A stretch of 64,000 bases of DNA from Pseudomonas sp. 21 (GTDB taxonomy: Bacteria > Pseudomonadota > Gammaproteobacteria > Pseudomonadales > Pseudomonadaceae), in assembly GCF_000955805.1 (NCBI RefSeq), contig NZ_JYOA01000019.1, forward strand, positions 1-64,000, read 5' to 3'. The notes below the pieces were generated by a model, which had not been told where the DNA came from, did not search any database, and saw only the letters and a list, made by a program, of their open reading frames with translations. Of this stretch, positions 25,701 to 33,629 are shown piece after piece. Made by a program: the position numbers and the translations under genes. Each line of letters starts with the position of its first letter. The first letter of the stretch is position 1.

Positions 25701-26981
25701 ATGAGCAACACCCAAGCCACCCCGCAGGGCCCGCTCTCGGGCCTGCGCGTCCTCGACCTTTCGCGGGTCCTTGCCGGGCCCTGGGCCACGCAGATCCTCG
25801 GCGACCTGGGCGCGGACGTGATCAAGGTGGAGCGCCCCAGCCGGCGGGACGACACCCGCACCTGGGGCCCGCCCTTCCTGGAAGACAGCAGCCCCACCTG
25901 GGATGCCGCCTACTATTTCTGCGCCAACCGCAACAAGCGCGCCATCGCCGTGGACTTCGGCCACCCCGACGGCGCCGACCTGCTGCGCCGTCTGGCCGCC
26001 TCCGCGGACGTGCTGGTGGAGAACTACAAGGTCGGCACCCTGGCGCGCTATGGCCTGGATTACGCCGCGCTCAAGGCACTCAACCCGAAGCTGATCTACT
26101 GCTCGGTCACCGGTTTCGGCCAGACCGGCCCCTACGCCGGGCGCGGCGGCTACGACTTCCTGGTGCAAGGCATGAGCGGTCTGATGAGCATCACCGGGCG
26201 CCGCGACGACGAGCCCGGCGCCGGGCCGCTGAAGGTCGGCCTGCCGGTCAGCGACCTGTTCTGCGGGCTGTACGCGACCATTTCGATTCTCGCCGCGCTG
26301 AACCATCGGCACACCAGCGGCGAAGGTCAGCACATCGACTGCGCGTTGCTCGACAGCCAGCTATCGCTGATGGCCAACCAGGCGATGAATCACCTGGTCA
26401 GCGGGCAGGTCCCGCAGCGACTGGGCAATGCCCACCCCAACGTGGTGCCCTACCGTGACTTCGCCTGCAGCGATGACTACATCCTCGTGGCGTGCGGCTC
26501 CGACGGGCAGTTCCGGGCGTTGTGCCATCTGCTCGGCCGCGATGACCTCGGCAGCGACCCGCGTTTCACACGCAACCCCGGACGCAGCGAGCACCGCCGG
26601 GAACTGGAAGTGGAGCTGGCGAAAAGCATCGCCGGCTGGCGCGCCGCCGACCTGCTGGCGGCCATGGAAAAGGCCGGTGTGCCCGGCGGGCCGATCAACA
26701 ACCTGCAGCAGGCCCTCGCCGATCCGCAGGTGCAGGCCCGCGGCCTGTTGCAGACCCTGACCCGGCAGGACGGGACCCCGGTCACCCTGCTCGGCTACCC
26801 GGCGCGCTTCTCCGCCTCGCCGCCGACCTACCGCCTGGCGCCGCCGATGTTCGCCCAGGACACCGCGCAGGTACTGGCCGAGCAGCTGGGGCTGGCCACC
26901 GAGCAACTGGCGGAGCTGGCTGGCGATGGCGCGATCGCCCTGGCCCAGCCGCTGGCGGAGCCTGTCTCGAAGGCCGGCTGA
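25701..26981 (+). CDS. Family III CoA-transferase, dicarboxylate type
   Basis: The 426-residue CaiB/BaiF protein opens with LRVLDLSRVLAGPWATQIL and VERPSRRDDTRTWGPPF, wording typical of the succinyl-CoA:glutarate CoA-transferase branch (human SUGCT and bacterial relatives). The GYDFLVQGMSG motif carries the catalytic aspartate near residue 153. It would activate an imported dicarboxylate with succinyl-CoA. Glutarate itself is possible, but no glutaryl-CoA dehydrogenase of the classical type is adjacent. The start at 25701 follows a GGAG 6 bases upstream; the same frame is open much further back inside the transporter gene without coding sense. Confidence 0.82.
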   Translation: MSNTQATPQGPLSGLRVLDLSRVLAGPWATQILGDLGADVIKVERPSRRDDTRTWGPPFLEDSSPTWDAAYYFCANRNKRAIAVDFGHPDGADLLRRLAASADVLVENYKVGTLARYGLDYAALKALNPKLIYCSVTGFGQTGPYAGRGGYDFLVQGMSGLMSITGRRDDEPGAGPLKVGLPVSDLFCGLYATISILAALNHRHTSGEGQHIDCALLDSQLSLMANQAMNHLVSGQVPQRLGNAHPNVVPYRDFACSDDYILVACGSDGQFRALCHLLGRDDLGSDPRFTRNPGRSEHRRELEVELAKSIAGWRAADLLAAMEKAGVPGGPINNLQQALADPQVQARGLLQTLTRQDGTPVTLLGYPARFSASPPTYRLAPPMFAQDTAQVLAEQLGLATEQLAELAGDGAIALAQPLAEPVSKAG

Positions 26982-27012
26982 GCCGCCGGTTTTGCATTCC
27001 CTCGCCTCGATC

Positions 27013-27055
27013 AATATGATGCATATATGTTTTGTTATGCTTCATAGCGAATTAC
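27013..27055. promoter_or_regulatory. AT-rich promoter/operator region of the parD-like/map pair
   Basis: This short stretch is strikingly AT-rich for the genome and contains near-palindromic ATATGATGCATATAT and a TTTTGTTATGCTTCAT run directly before the ribosome binding site GGGAG of the ParD-like gene. It probably holds the promoter of the pair and may be bound by the ParD-like protein itself. No exact hexamer pair is claimed. Confidence 0.35.
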
Positions 27056-27077
27056 CTCCGAGAGAGGCGGGAGAATC

Positions 27078-27287
27078 ATGGGCATCATCAACCTGGACGA
27101 CGACCTGCACGACCAACTGCGCCGCGCCAGCTCCGTGGCCTGCCGGTCGATCAACGCCCAGGCGGCGTTCTGGATCAAGATCGGCATGCTCTGCGAGCTG
27201 GAGCCGACCCTGAGCTTCAACGAGATCGTCACCCGCGAACTGCAGGAAGCCGGGGTCAAGTACGCCGCCGCGGGAGGCGCCAAGTGA
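27078..27287 (+). CDS. ParD-like antitoxin-family protein
   Basis: The 69-residue protein matches the ParD-like family (PF11903) by its N-terminal strand MGIINLDDDLHDQLR, a ribbon-helix-helix-like region with RASSVACRSINAQAAFWIKIG, and the C-terminal FNEIVTRELQEAG. Ribbon-helix-helix proteins bind DNA as dimers and often repress their own operon. Here no ParE toxin follows; instead a methionine aminopeptidase gene overlaps its stop (GTGA). This pairing recurs in Pseudomonas genomes as I remember, so the protein may regulate the peptidase gene rather than counter a toxin. A strong GGGAG lies 4 bases before the ATG. Confidence 0.75.
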   Translation: MGIINLDDDLHDQLRRASSVACRSINAQAAFWIKIGMLCELEPTLSFNEIVTRELQEAGVKYAAAGGAK

Positions 27288-28054
27288 CCAAGACTCCGGC
27301 GGAACTGGCGCTGATGGCCGAATCGGGCCGGCTGCTGGCGAAGGTCTTCGGCTTCGTCGATGGCCTGCCGCTGGAAGGCATGACGACCCTGGAAGTGAAT
27401 GACCGGGTCGAGCGCTACATCGTCGATGAGCTGCAGGCGCGGCCGGCCAGCAAGGGCCAGTATGGCTTCGCCTACGTGCTCAATTCCTCGCGCAACCAGG
27501 TGGTCTGCCATGGCGTTCCCTCCGCGGCGGACCGCCTGCAGGACGGCGACATCGTCAACTTCGACATCACCCTGGAGAAGAACGGCTTCATCGCCGATTC
27601 GAGCAAGACCTACCTGATCGGCAAGGTCTCGCCAGCCGCAAGGCGCCTGGTGGAAATCACCTACGAAGCCATGTGGAAAGGCATCCGCGCGGTGAAGCCC
27701 GGCGCCCGCCTGGGCGACGTCGGCCACGCCATCGAGCGGCACGCCCGCCAGCACGGCTACAGCGTGGTCGAGGAGTACTGCGGCCACGGCATCGGCCGCG
27801 AGATGCACGAGGCGCCCCAGGTGCTGCACTTCGGCCGCCCGCGCACCGGGCAGGTGCTCAGGGAAGGCATGACCTTCACCATCGAGCCGATGCTCAACCA
27901 GGGGCATTCCGGGGTGAAAACCCTGGCGGACGAATGGACCGTGGTCACCCTCGACGGCAAGCTCTCCGCGCAGTTCGAGCACACCGTCGCGGTGACTGCC
28001 ACCGGCTACGAAGTCCTCACGCTGCGCCCCGAAGAACGCAACGCCGGGTACTGA
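27284..28054 (+). CDS. map: Type I methionine aminopeptidase
   Basis: The 256-residue enzyme starts at GTG 27284, which overlaps the TGA of the ParD-like gene, with GGGAGG 6 bases upstream. All catalytic residues of the family are visible: histidine in VVCHGVPS, metal ligands aspartate in VNFDITLE and IADSSKT, histidine in YCGHGIGREMHE, and glutamates in TIEPM and FEHTVAV. It removes the initiator methionine from new proteins in the cytoplasm. Because the essential map gene of Pseudomonas normally lies near rpsB, this is probably an extra copy with a special role or substrate range. Confidence 0.9.
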   Translation: MTKTPAELALMAESGRLLAKVFGFVDGLPLEGMTTLEVNDRVERYIVDELQARPASKGQYGFAYVLNSSRNQVVCHGVPSAADRLQDGDIVNFDITLEKNGFIADSSKTYLIGKVSPAARRLVEITYEAMWKGIRAVKPGARLGDVGHAIERHARQHGYSVVEEYCGHGIGREMHEAPQVLHFGRPRTGQVLREGMTFTIEPMLNQGHSGVKTLADEWTVVTLDGKLSAQFEHTVAVTATGYEVLTLRPEERNAGY

Positions 28055-28062
28055 TGCGCCGC

Positions 28063-28896
28063 TCAGCCGTCGGTGGAGCGCGTGAGCGCTTCCCAGTGGC
28101 TGATCTCGTCCTGCAGGGCTGACAATTTCTGCCGCACCAGACCCAGGGCGTCGCTGCCCAGCAACAGATGCCGTGGCGGTACCGGCGCCTCGATGGCCGC
28201 CAGCATCGCCTGTGCGGCTTTCGCCGGGTCGCCCAGCTGCTTGCCGCTCTTTTCCTGCCGCGCCTGGCGCACCGGGTCGAACAGTGCGTCGTAATCGGCG
28301 ATGCAACGCGGGCTGCGCACCATGGAGCGCCCCGCCCAATCGGTGCGGAAGGACCCCGGCGCCACGGCGGTCACCGCGATGCCCAAACCCTCGACCTCCT
28401 TGCCCAGTGCGTCGCTGATGCCCTCCAGGGCGAACTTGCTGCCGCAGTAGTAGGCGATGCCCGGCATGGTGATGTAGCCGCCCATGGATGTGATGTTGAG
28501 GATGTGCCCGCGCCGGCGCCGGCGCATGTGCGGCAGCACGGCCTGGATCATCGCCACGGCGCCGAAGACGTTCACCTCGAACTGCCGGCGCATCGCCTCC
28601 AGCGGCGACTCCTCGAGGATGCCTTCGTGGCCGTAGCCGGCGCTGTTCACCAGCACCTCCAGCGGGCCGACGCTGGCCTCGATCTCCGCGACCAGGCCCG
28701 GCATGGCGTCGACATCGGTCACGTCCAGCAGGCGGCCGAAGGCCTGCCCGGGCGCCAGTGCTTCCAGTTCGGCGCGGGCCTGCTCGGTGCGCACCGTGCC
28801 GACCACGCGATGTCCGGCAGCGAGTGCCTCGCGGGCCAATGCGCGGCCGAAGCCACTGCTGGCGCCGGTGATCAGCAGATTCTTGAGAGGTGACAT
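28063..28896 (-). CDS. Short-chain dehydrogenase/reductase
   Basis: The 277-residue protein is a classical SDR: cofactor motif LLITGASSGFGRALA (residues 7-21), NSAGYG around 85, catalytic serine in ILNITSMGGY, and the YYCGSKFALEG box with the active tyrosine and lysine (about 155-165). The ASSGFGRAL type is common in NADP-dependent oxidoreductases of unknown substrate. The start at 28896 has GGAG 7 bases upstream; the longer frame to 28950 has none. It is divergent from an AraC-type regulator gene, 92 bases away, that probably controls it. Confidence 0.85.
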   Translation of the reverse strand: MSPLKNLLITGASSGFGRALAREALAAGHRVVGTVRTEQARAELEALAPGQAFGRLLDVTDVDAMPGLVAEIEASVGPLEVLVNSAGYGHEGILEESPLEAMRRQFEVNVFGAVAMIQAVLPHMRRRRRGHILNITSMGGYITMPGIAYYCGSKFALEGISDALGKEVEGLGIAVTAVAPGSFRTDWAGRSMVRSPRCIADYDALFDPVRQARQEKSGKQLGDPAKAAQAMLAAIEAPVPPRHLLLGSDALGLVRQKLSALQDEISHWEALTRSTDG

Positions 28897-28920
28897 GGGG
28901 TGACTCCGTTGCTGGGAAAT

Positions 28921-28937
28921 TGAGTGCACAATACTCA
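28921..28937. promoter_or_regulatory. Inverted repeat TGAGT-N7-ACTCA between SDR and AraC genes
   Basis: A perfect 5-bp inverted repeat with a 7-base spacer lies 24 bases upstream of the SDR start and 51 bases upstream of the AraC-type start. The position fits an operator acting on both promoters. The sequence alone does not say which protein binds. Confidence 0.3.
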
Positions 28938-28988
28938 GCATCATCGCCATCCCGCAGACCTCAAACTCTGACTTTATTGCCTGATTCT

Positions 28989-29954
28989 ATGAGAACGGAA
29001 ATCCAAGCCAGCCTCCCCGATCAGGCGCGCATGGCCGACCTGCTCGCCGCACTGGCTCCCCAGGAAGGCTACAACCTCACCGCGCTGCCGAGCGTGCGGC
29101 TGCTCCGCTCGAACCGACCGCTGGCGCGCACCCCGGTGCTCTACGACCCCGGCATCGTGATCGTCTGCCAGGGCTGCAAGCGCGGCTATTTCGGCGATGA
29201 AACCTACCTCTACGACGAGCAGCACTACCTGGCCGTCGCGGTGCCCGTGCCCTTTACCATGGAAACCGACGCCACGCCGGAGCGCCCGCTCCTGGCCATC
29301 TACCTGCACCTGGACTTCCAGCTCGCTGCCGAGCTGATGTTGCAGATCGACCAGCAAAGCCTTCAGCTGGGCCGACCGCCCGCCGAGGACGCTCCGCGCA
29401 GCCTCTTCTCCAGCCCGATGGACCCGGCGCTGACGCAGTCCGTGCTGCGCCTGCTCGAAACGCTGGGCGATCCGCTGGCGGCGACGATCCTCGCGCCGGC
29501 CCTGCTGCGCGAGCTGTACTTCCGCGTGCTGACCGGCGCGCAGGGCAATGCCATGCGCGCAGCGCTGGCCATGCGTGGCCGCTTCGGCAACATCGCCAGG
29601 GCCCTGCAACGCATCCACACGAGCTACGCGCAGCCCATCGACCTGCCGCAACTGGCGAGCGAGGCCGGCATGAGCGTTCCGTCCTTCCACAGCCACTTCA
29701 AGGCCATTACCCGCACCTCGCCCATGCAGTACCTCAAGTGCACACGGCTGCACCAGGCGCGGCTGCTGATCGTGCGCCAGGGCATGACCGCGCAGGCGGC
29801 AAGCCTGGCCGTCGGCTACGCCAGCGCCTCGCAGTTCAACCGCGAGTTCAAGCGCCTGTTCGGCCGCACGCCCCTGGCGGAGGCACAGCGAATGCGGGAG
29901 AACTTCGCGATTCCACCGGCGCAGGAAGCCTCGGCTTACGTTTCTTCTCACTGA
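28989..29954 (+). CDS. AraC-family transcriptional regulator (AraC_N type)
   Basis: The 321-residue protein has an N-terminal effector domain of the AraC_N type (TALPSVRLLRSNRPLARTPVLYDPGIVIV, with VCQGCKRGYFGDE). Its C-terminal pair of helix-turn-helix motifs begins near residue 215: DLPQLASEAGMSVPSFHSHFKAIT, then a second recognition region with GYASASQFNREFKRLFG. This type often sits beside and controls a divergent SDR or aldo-keto reductase gene, as here. The ATG at 28989 is chosen as the family-length start; the open frame goes back to 28890. Effector unknown. Confidence 0.85.
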   Translation: MRTEIQASLPDQARMADLLAALAPQEGYNLTALPSVRLLRSNRPLARTPVLYDPGIVIVCQGCKRGYFGDETYLYDEQHYLAVAVPVPFTMETDATPERPLLAIYLHLDFQLAAELMLQIDQQSLQLGRPPAEDAPRSLFSSPMDPALTQSVLRLLETLGDPLAATILAPALLRELYFRVLTGAQGNAMRAALAMRGRFGNIARALQRIHTSYAQPIDLPQLASEAGMSVPSFHSHFKAITRTSPMQYLKCTRLHQARLLIVRQGMTAQAASLAVGYASASQFNREFKRLFGRTPLAEAQRMRENFAIPPAQEASAYVSSH

Positions 29955-30092
29955 AGCGGGCAGCCTTCCGGAAATTCTAGCAATCACTCATCTTTCGATC
30001 ATTTATTGCTGAAAACACCCGATAACAGCCATGACTCGCTTAAAATCAGCCAAGTATTTCACCTAGAATGCAGACTCCCCCAGGAGCCCCGC

Positions 30093-30140
30093 ATGAAACC
30101 GCTCGACATTCCCACCCGCCGCGCAGGCCACGCCCCATGA
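30093..30140 (+). CDS. 15-codon leader ORF before the second AraC gene (or frameshifted N-terminus)
   Basis: An ATG with AGGAG 6 bases upstream opens a 15-codon frame (MKPLDIPTRRAGHAP) whose TGA overlaps the ATG of the AraC-type gene at 30137. It may be a leader peptide that couples translation. The other reading is that it is the true N-terminus of the regulator, put out of frame by a one-base change or sequencing error. The main gene has no ribosome binding site of its own at 30137. Confidence 0.35.
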   Translation: MKPLDIPTRRAGHAP

Positions 30141-30883
30141 CCTGCGCCCTCTCCCTCGAAGCGCTGGCCTATGACCACCAGGATGGCGAGGAAATCCTGC
30201 CGCACTGCCACACCCAGGCGCAGCTGATCCACTCGATCTCCGGCGTGATGCTGGTGGGCGCTGCGCAAAAGAGCTGGGTGGTGCCGGCCGGGCACGCGCT
30301 ATGGGTGCCGCCGGGTACCGAGCACCAGATCCGCATGTTCGGCAGTGTCCGCATGCGCACCCTGTTCATGCCTGCTTCCACCTGGCCCTGGGGCGGCCAG
30401 CGCTGCCAGCTGATCGCGGTAACGCCGTTGCTGCGCGAGCTGCTGGTTGCCGCCAGTGCGGTGCAGGCCGGCGACGGAAACGAGCACCGCCGCCGCTGCC
30501 TGCACGAACTGCTGCTGGTGGAGATGGACGCTGCGCAAACGGTCGCCATTCACCTTGCCATGCCACGGGACCCGCGCCTGCTGCGGCTGTGCAACGCGGT
30601 GATCGCCGCACCGGCGGACGAAACCGGCATGGAGGACTGGGCGCAGCAACTGAACATGAGCAGCCGCACCCTCGCCCGCCTGTTCCAGCGCGAACTGGGG
30701 ATGAACTTCGGCGACTGGCGCACCCGCGTGCGCATGGTCCTCAGCCTGCAGCGCCTGATCGCCGGCGCCTCGGTGCTGGAAGTGGCGCTGGAGCACGGTT
30801 ACCAGAGTCCGAGCGCCTTCTCGCAGACCTTCAAGCGCATCCTCGGGCAGTCGCCCAGCCACTACCAGGCGGTCCGCCGCTGA
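30137..30883 (+). CDS. AraC-family regulator with cupin sensor domain
   Basis: The 248-residue protein has an N-terminal cupin (EEILPHCHTQAQLIHSISG, with VVPAGHALWVPPGTEHQI at about residues 50-70) and a C-terminal AraC DNA-binding domain from about 150 (MEDWAQQLNMSSRTLARLFQRELG, then EHGYQSPSAFSQTFKRILG). Its start overlaps the stop of a 15-codon frame with a strong ribosome binding site. Directly downstream lies the efflux operon, which it probably controls: GAGTCC-like repeats lie before that operon, and one related GACTCCC also lies before this gene at 30073. The frame is also open back to 30068. Confidence 0.82.
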   Translation: MTCALSLEALAYDHQDGEEILPHCHTQAQLIHSISGVMLVGAAQKSWVVPAGHALWVPPGTEHQIRMFGSVRMRTLFMPASTWPWGGQRCQLIAVTPLLRELLVAASAVQAGDGNEHRRRCLHELLLVEMDAAQTVAIHLAMPRDPRLLRLCNAVIAAPADETGMEDWAQQLNMSSRTLARLFQRELGMNFGDWRTRVRMVLSLQRLIAGASVLEVALEHGYQSPSAFSQTFKRILGQSPSHYQAVRR

Positions 30884-30940
30884 GCAGCCTGTCATTTTCG
30901 CGAGGCTGGTTGTCGGCCGTGCGAGAGAGCCGCGCCGGCT

Positions 30941-30980
30941 GAGTCCCTAACCTGCGGGAGTCCGAAGCAAAGGGACTCCC
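30941..30980 (+). promoter_or_regulatory. Triple GAGTCC repeat before the efflux operon
   Basis: GAGTCCC (30941-30947) and GGGAGTCC (30956-30963) give a direct repeat with 17-base periodicity, and GGACTCCC (30973-30980) is its inverse, ending 4 bases before the ATG of the outer-membrane lipoprotein gene. As DNA this looks like AraC-type half-sites. As RNA, arms 1 and 2 could pair with arm 3 in mutually exclusive hairpins that would cover the ribosome binding region. Confidence 0.45.
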
Positions 30981-30984
30981 CGAC

Positions 30985-32472
30985 ATGCCCATACCCTCCC
31001 CCAACCCGCGACATTCGCTGCTCGCCCTGGCTTGTGCCGGCCTGCTGCTCGGCGGCTGTTCGGCGGTCAGCGAACATCAGGCGCCTGCTATCCACCCGCC
31101 CGCTGGCGGCGACTGGCAGGCGCTCGCCAGCGGTACCGCTGCGCAGGAGCCGCCCACCGATTGGTGGCGGCTGTATCAGGACCCGCAACTCGACCAGTTG
31201 GTCGTCCAGGCCCTGCAGCATAACCAGGACCTGCAAGCGTCCCTCGCCCACGTCGACGAGCTGCTGGCCCTGCTCGGCCAGGCGCGGGCACAACGCTGGC
31301 CCAGCACCACGGCGAGCTGGCAGACCTTCTACGGCCGCACCAGCGACGACCAGACCGAAGCCAAGGCCACCGGCAACCGCGCCGGCGCGCAGTGGAACCA
31401 GGTGCCGGGGTTCGCGCTGGACTACCAGCTCGACCTCTGGGGCCAGGTGCGCCAGTCGATCCAGGCCGCCCAGGCCAACGCGGAGGCCGCCCAGGCCGCC
31501 CACGACCAGTTGCGCGTCAACGTCGCGGCCGACACGGCCCGCGCTTTTGCCAATGCCTGCGCCTACGCCGCGCGGGCGGCCATTCAGCAGCACTCGGTCG
31601 CGACCGTGGAGCACAGCCTTGACCTCACGGTCCGCCAGCGCCGGGCCGGGCTGGCTACCGATCTGGAAGTGGATCGCGTGCGCAGCCTGCTGGAGGAGAC
31701 CCGTGCACTGCTGCCGCGCCTGGAGGCCGAACACCAGGCCGCGCTGGAAGAACTCGGCGTGCTCACCGGCAGCGAACCGGAGCAACTGCCGGCGGCCGTC
31801 AGCGACTGCCAGAGCGTGCCTCAACTGAGCCAGGCACTGCCGGTTGGCGATGGCTGGGCGCTGCTGCAACGCCGCCCGGACATCCGCGCCGCCGAACGCG
31901 CGCTGGCAGCCGCCGGGCATGAAGTGGGCGTGCGCCAGGCGGACTTCTACCCGAGCGTGTCCTTCGGCGCATCGATCAGTTCCTCCGCCGAGCGCCTGCA
32001 TGACCTCGGCGACCACGAGGCGATTACCTATGCCGTCGGGCCACTGATCAGCTGGAGCTTTCCCAACCTGCTCGTCACCCATGCCCGCCTCGAAGGCGCC
32101 CAGGCCCACGAACGCCAGCAGCTTGCCCGCTTCCAACAGCAGGCGCTGGTGGCGCTCAAGGAAGTTCGTCAGAGCCTGGCCCGCTACAGCGGCGAGACCG
32201 GCCACCGCGAAGCCCTGGCCGGCGCGCTCGACAGCAGCCGCAACGCCTACCGCCTGGCGCAGGTGAACTACCAGGCCGGCGCGCTGGACTTCCTCGACGT
32301 ACTCGACAGCGAACGCGCCATGGTCCGCCTCGAAGCGGACAAGACCGAGGCCGACCGGCAACTGGTCGAGCGCCAGATCGAACTCTTCCGCGCCCTTGGC
32401 GGCGGCTGGCAGGACTCGCCGGCCGGCGTACCTGCCAGGCGCATCCTCTCTTCTACGGAACCCGCACGATGA
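30985..32472 (+). CDS. Outer-membrane efflux lipoprotein, NodT/OprM family
   Basis: The 495-residue protein has a lipoprotein signal with lipobox LLGGC and acylated cysteine at residue 25. The repeated outer-membrane-factor halves follow, marked by DWWRLYQDPQLDQLV, then LQRRPDIRAAERALAAAG (about 290) and YQAGALDFLDVLDSER (about 430). It would form the exit duct for the EmrAB-like pair encoded next, with which it overlaps by 4 bases. It differs clearly from the family member at 4.9 kb, so the window carries two independent tripartite exporters. Confidence 0.88.
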   Translation: MPIPSPNPRHSLLALACAGLLLGGCSAVSEHQAPAIHPPAGGDWQALASGTAAQEPPTDWWRLYQDPQLDQLVVQALQHNQDLQASLAHVDELLALLGQARAQRWPSTTASWQTFYGRTSDDQTEAKATGNRAGAQWNQVPGFALDYQLDLWGQVRQSIQAAQANAEAAQAAHDQLRVNVAADTARAFANACAYAARAAIQQHSVATVEHSLDLTVRQRRAGLATDLEVDRVRSLLEETRALLPRLEAEHQAALEELGVLTGSEPEQLPAAVSDCQSVPQLSQALPVGDGWALLQRRPDIRAAERALAAAGHEVGVRQADFYPSVSFGASISSSAERLHDLGDHEAITYAVGPLISWSFPNLLVTHARLEGAQAHERQQLARFQQQALVALKEVRQSLARYSGETGHREALAGALDSSRNAYRLAQVNYQAGALDFLDVLDSERAMVRLEADKTEADRQLVERQIELFRALGGGWQDSPAGVPARRILSSTEPAR

Positions 32473-33629
32473 ACATTGCCGTCGATGACCCGCAAGCCAA
32501 CGCCGCCGAACAGGCCGCACAGTTCAACCGCAAGCGCCGCCAACGCCGCCTGACGTGGCTGGGCGCTGGCCTCCTCGCCGCCGTCGCGCTGGGCTATGGC
32601 TTCTACTGGGCTGGCATCGGCCGCTACCTGGAGGAAACCGACGACGCCTATGTGCGCGCCGACTGGATCACCATCAGCCCGAAAGTCTCCGGCTACGTCG
32701 CCGAGGTACTGGTGGAGGACAACCAGCACGTCACCGCCGGCACCCCATTGGTACGCATCCAGGCGCGCGACTACCAGGCCCGCGTGCAACAGGCGCTGGC
32801 GCGACAGGCCGAGGCCCGCGCCGCCATCGCCGCGCAGCAGGCCGCACTGGTGACGCTGGATACACAGTTGAAGGAGCAGAAGGCGCTGATCGACCAGGCC
32901 GACGCCGATATCGACAGCGCTCGTGCCGAACGCCAGCGCGCGCAGCTGGACTTCCAGCGCTACCGCGACCTGGTGGCGCAGAAGGCCGCGAGCGACCAGC
33001 GCCTGGAGAGCGTGACCGCCGACTTTGCCCGCGCGCGTTCGGCCTTCAGCGGTGCCCAGGCCGCGGCCAGCCGGCAACGCACCCGCCTGAGCGTGCTCCA
33101 GGCCAGCCGCGAACAGGCCGTCGCCCAGTTGCAACAGCAGCAGGCTCGGGCCGCCGGGGCGGACGCCAGCCTGGCCCTGGCGGAAAGCCGACTGGAAGAC
33201 ACGCTGGTCCGCGCGCCCATCGCCGGCGTGGTCGGCCAGCGCCGCGTGCGCCAGCGTCAGTACGTGACGCCCGGTTTGCCGCTGCTGGCCCTGGTGCCGG
33301 TGGAACAGTCCTACGTGGAGGCCAACTACAAGGAGACCCAGCTGCGCCGGATGCGCCCCGGCCAGCCGGTGGAGGTGCGCGTGGACAGCTTTCCCCAGGC
33401 AGTGCTGCACGGCCGCGTCGAGAGTTTCTCACCCGGTTCCGGCGCCCTCTTCGCCCTGCTGCCGCCGGACAACGCCACCGGCAACTTCACCAAGATCGTC
33501 CAGCGATTCCCGGTGAAGATCGCCCTCGACCCCGGCGCCCGCCAGCAGGTGCCGATCCTGCCCGGCATGTCGGTGATCGCCGAAGTGGATACGCGCCAGC
33601 ACAGCGAGGCCCAGCGGCATGACCAGTGA
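32469..33629 (+). CDS. EmrA-like membrane fusion protein
   Basis: The 386-residue protein has one membrane anchor (about residues 29-50), and the periplasmic part starts with ETDDAYVRADWITISPKVSGYVAEV, the opening typical of EmrA and its relatives. A long coiled-coil hairpin (about 100-225) and a second lipoyl/barrel part (LVRAPIAGVVGQRRV, PGLPLLALVP) follow. The tail QVPILPGMSVIAEVDTR is also EmrA-like. It links the MFS pump encoded next to the outer-membrane duct. ATGA overlap upstream and 11-base overlap downstream show tight coupling. Confidence 0.9.
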   Translation: MNIAVDDPQANAAEQAAQFNRKRRQRRLTWLGAGLLAAVALGYGFYWAGIGRYLEETDDAYVRADWITISPKVSGYVAEVLVEDNQHVTAGTPLVRIQARDYQARVQQALARQAEARAAIAAQQAALVTLDTQLKEQKALIDQADADIDSARAERQRAQLDFQRYRDLVAQKAASDQRLESVTADFARARSAFSGAQAAASRQRTRLSVLQASREQAVAQLQQQQARAAGADASLALAESRLEDTLVRAPIAGVVGQRRVRQRQYVTPGLPLLALVPVEQSYVEANYKETQLRRMRPGQPVEVRVDSFPQAVLHGRVESFSPGSGALFALLPPDNATGNFTKIVQRFPVKIALDPGARQQVPILPGMSVIAEVDTRQHSEAQRHDQ

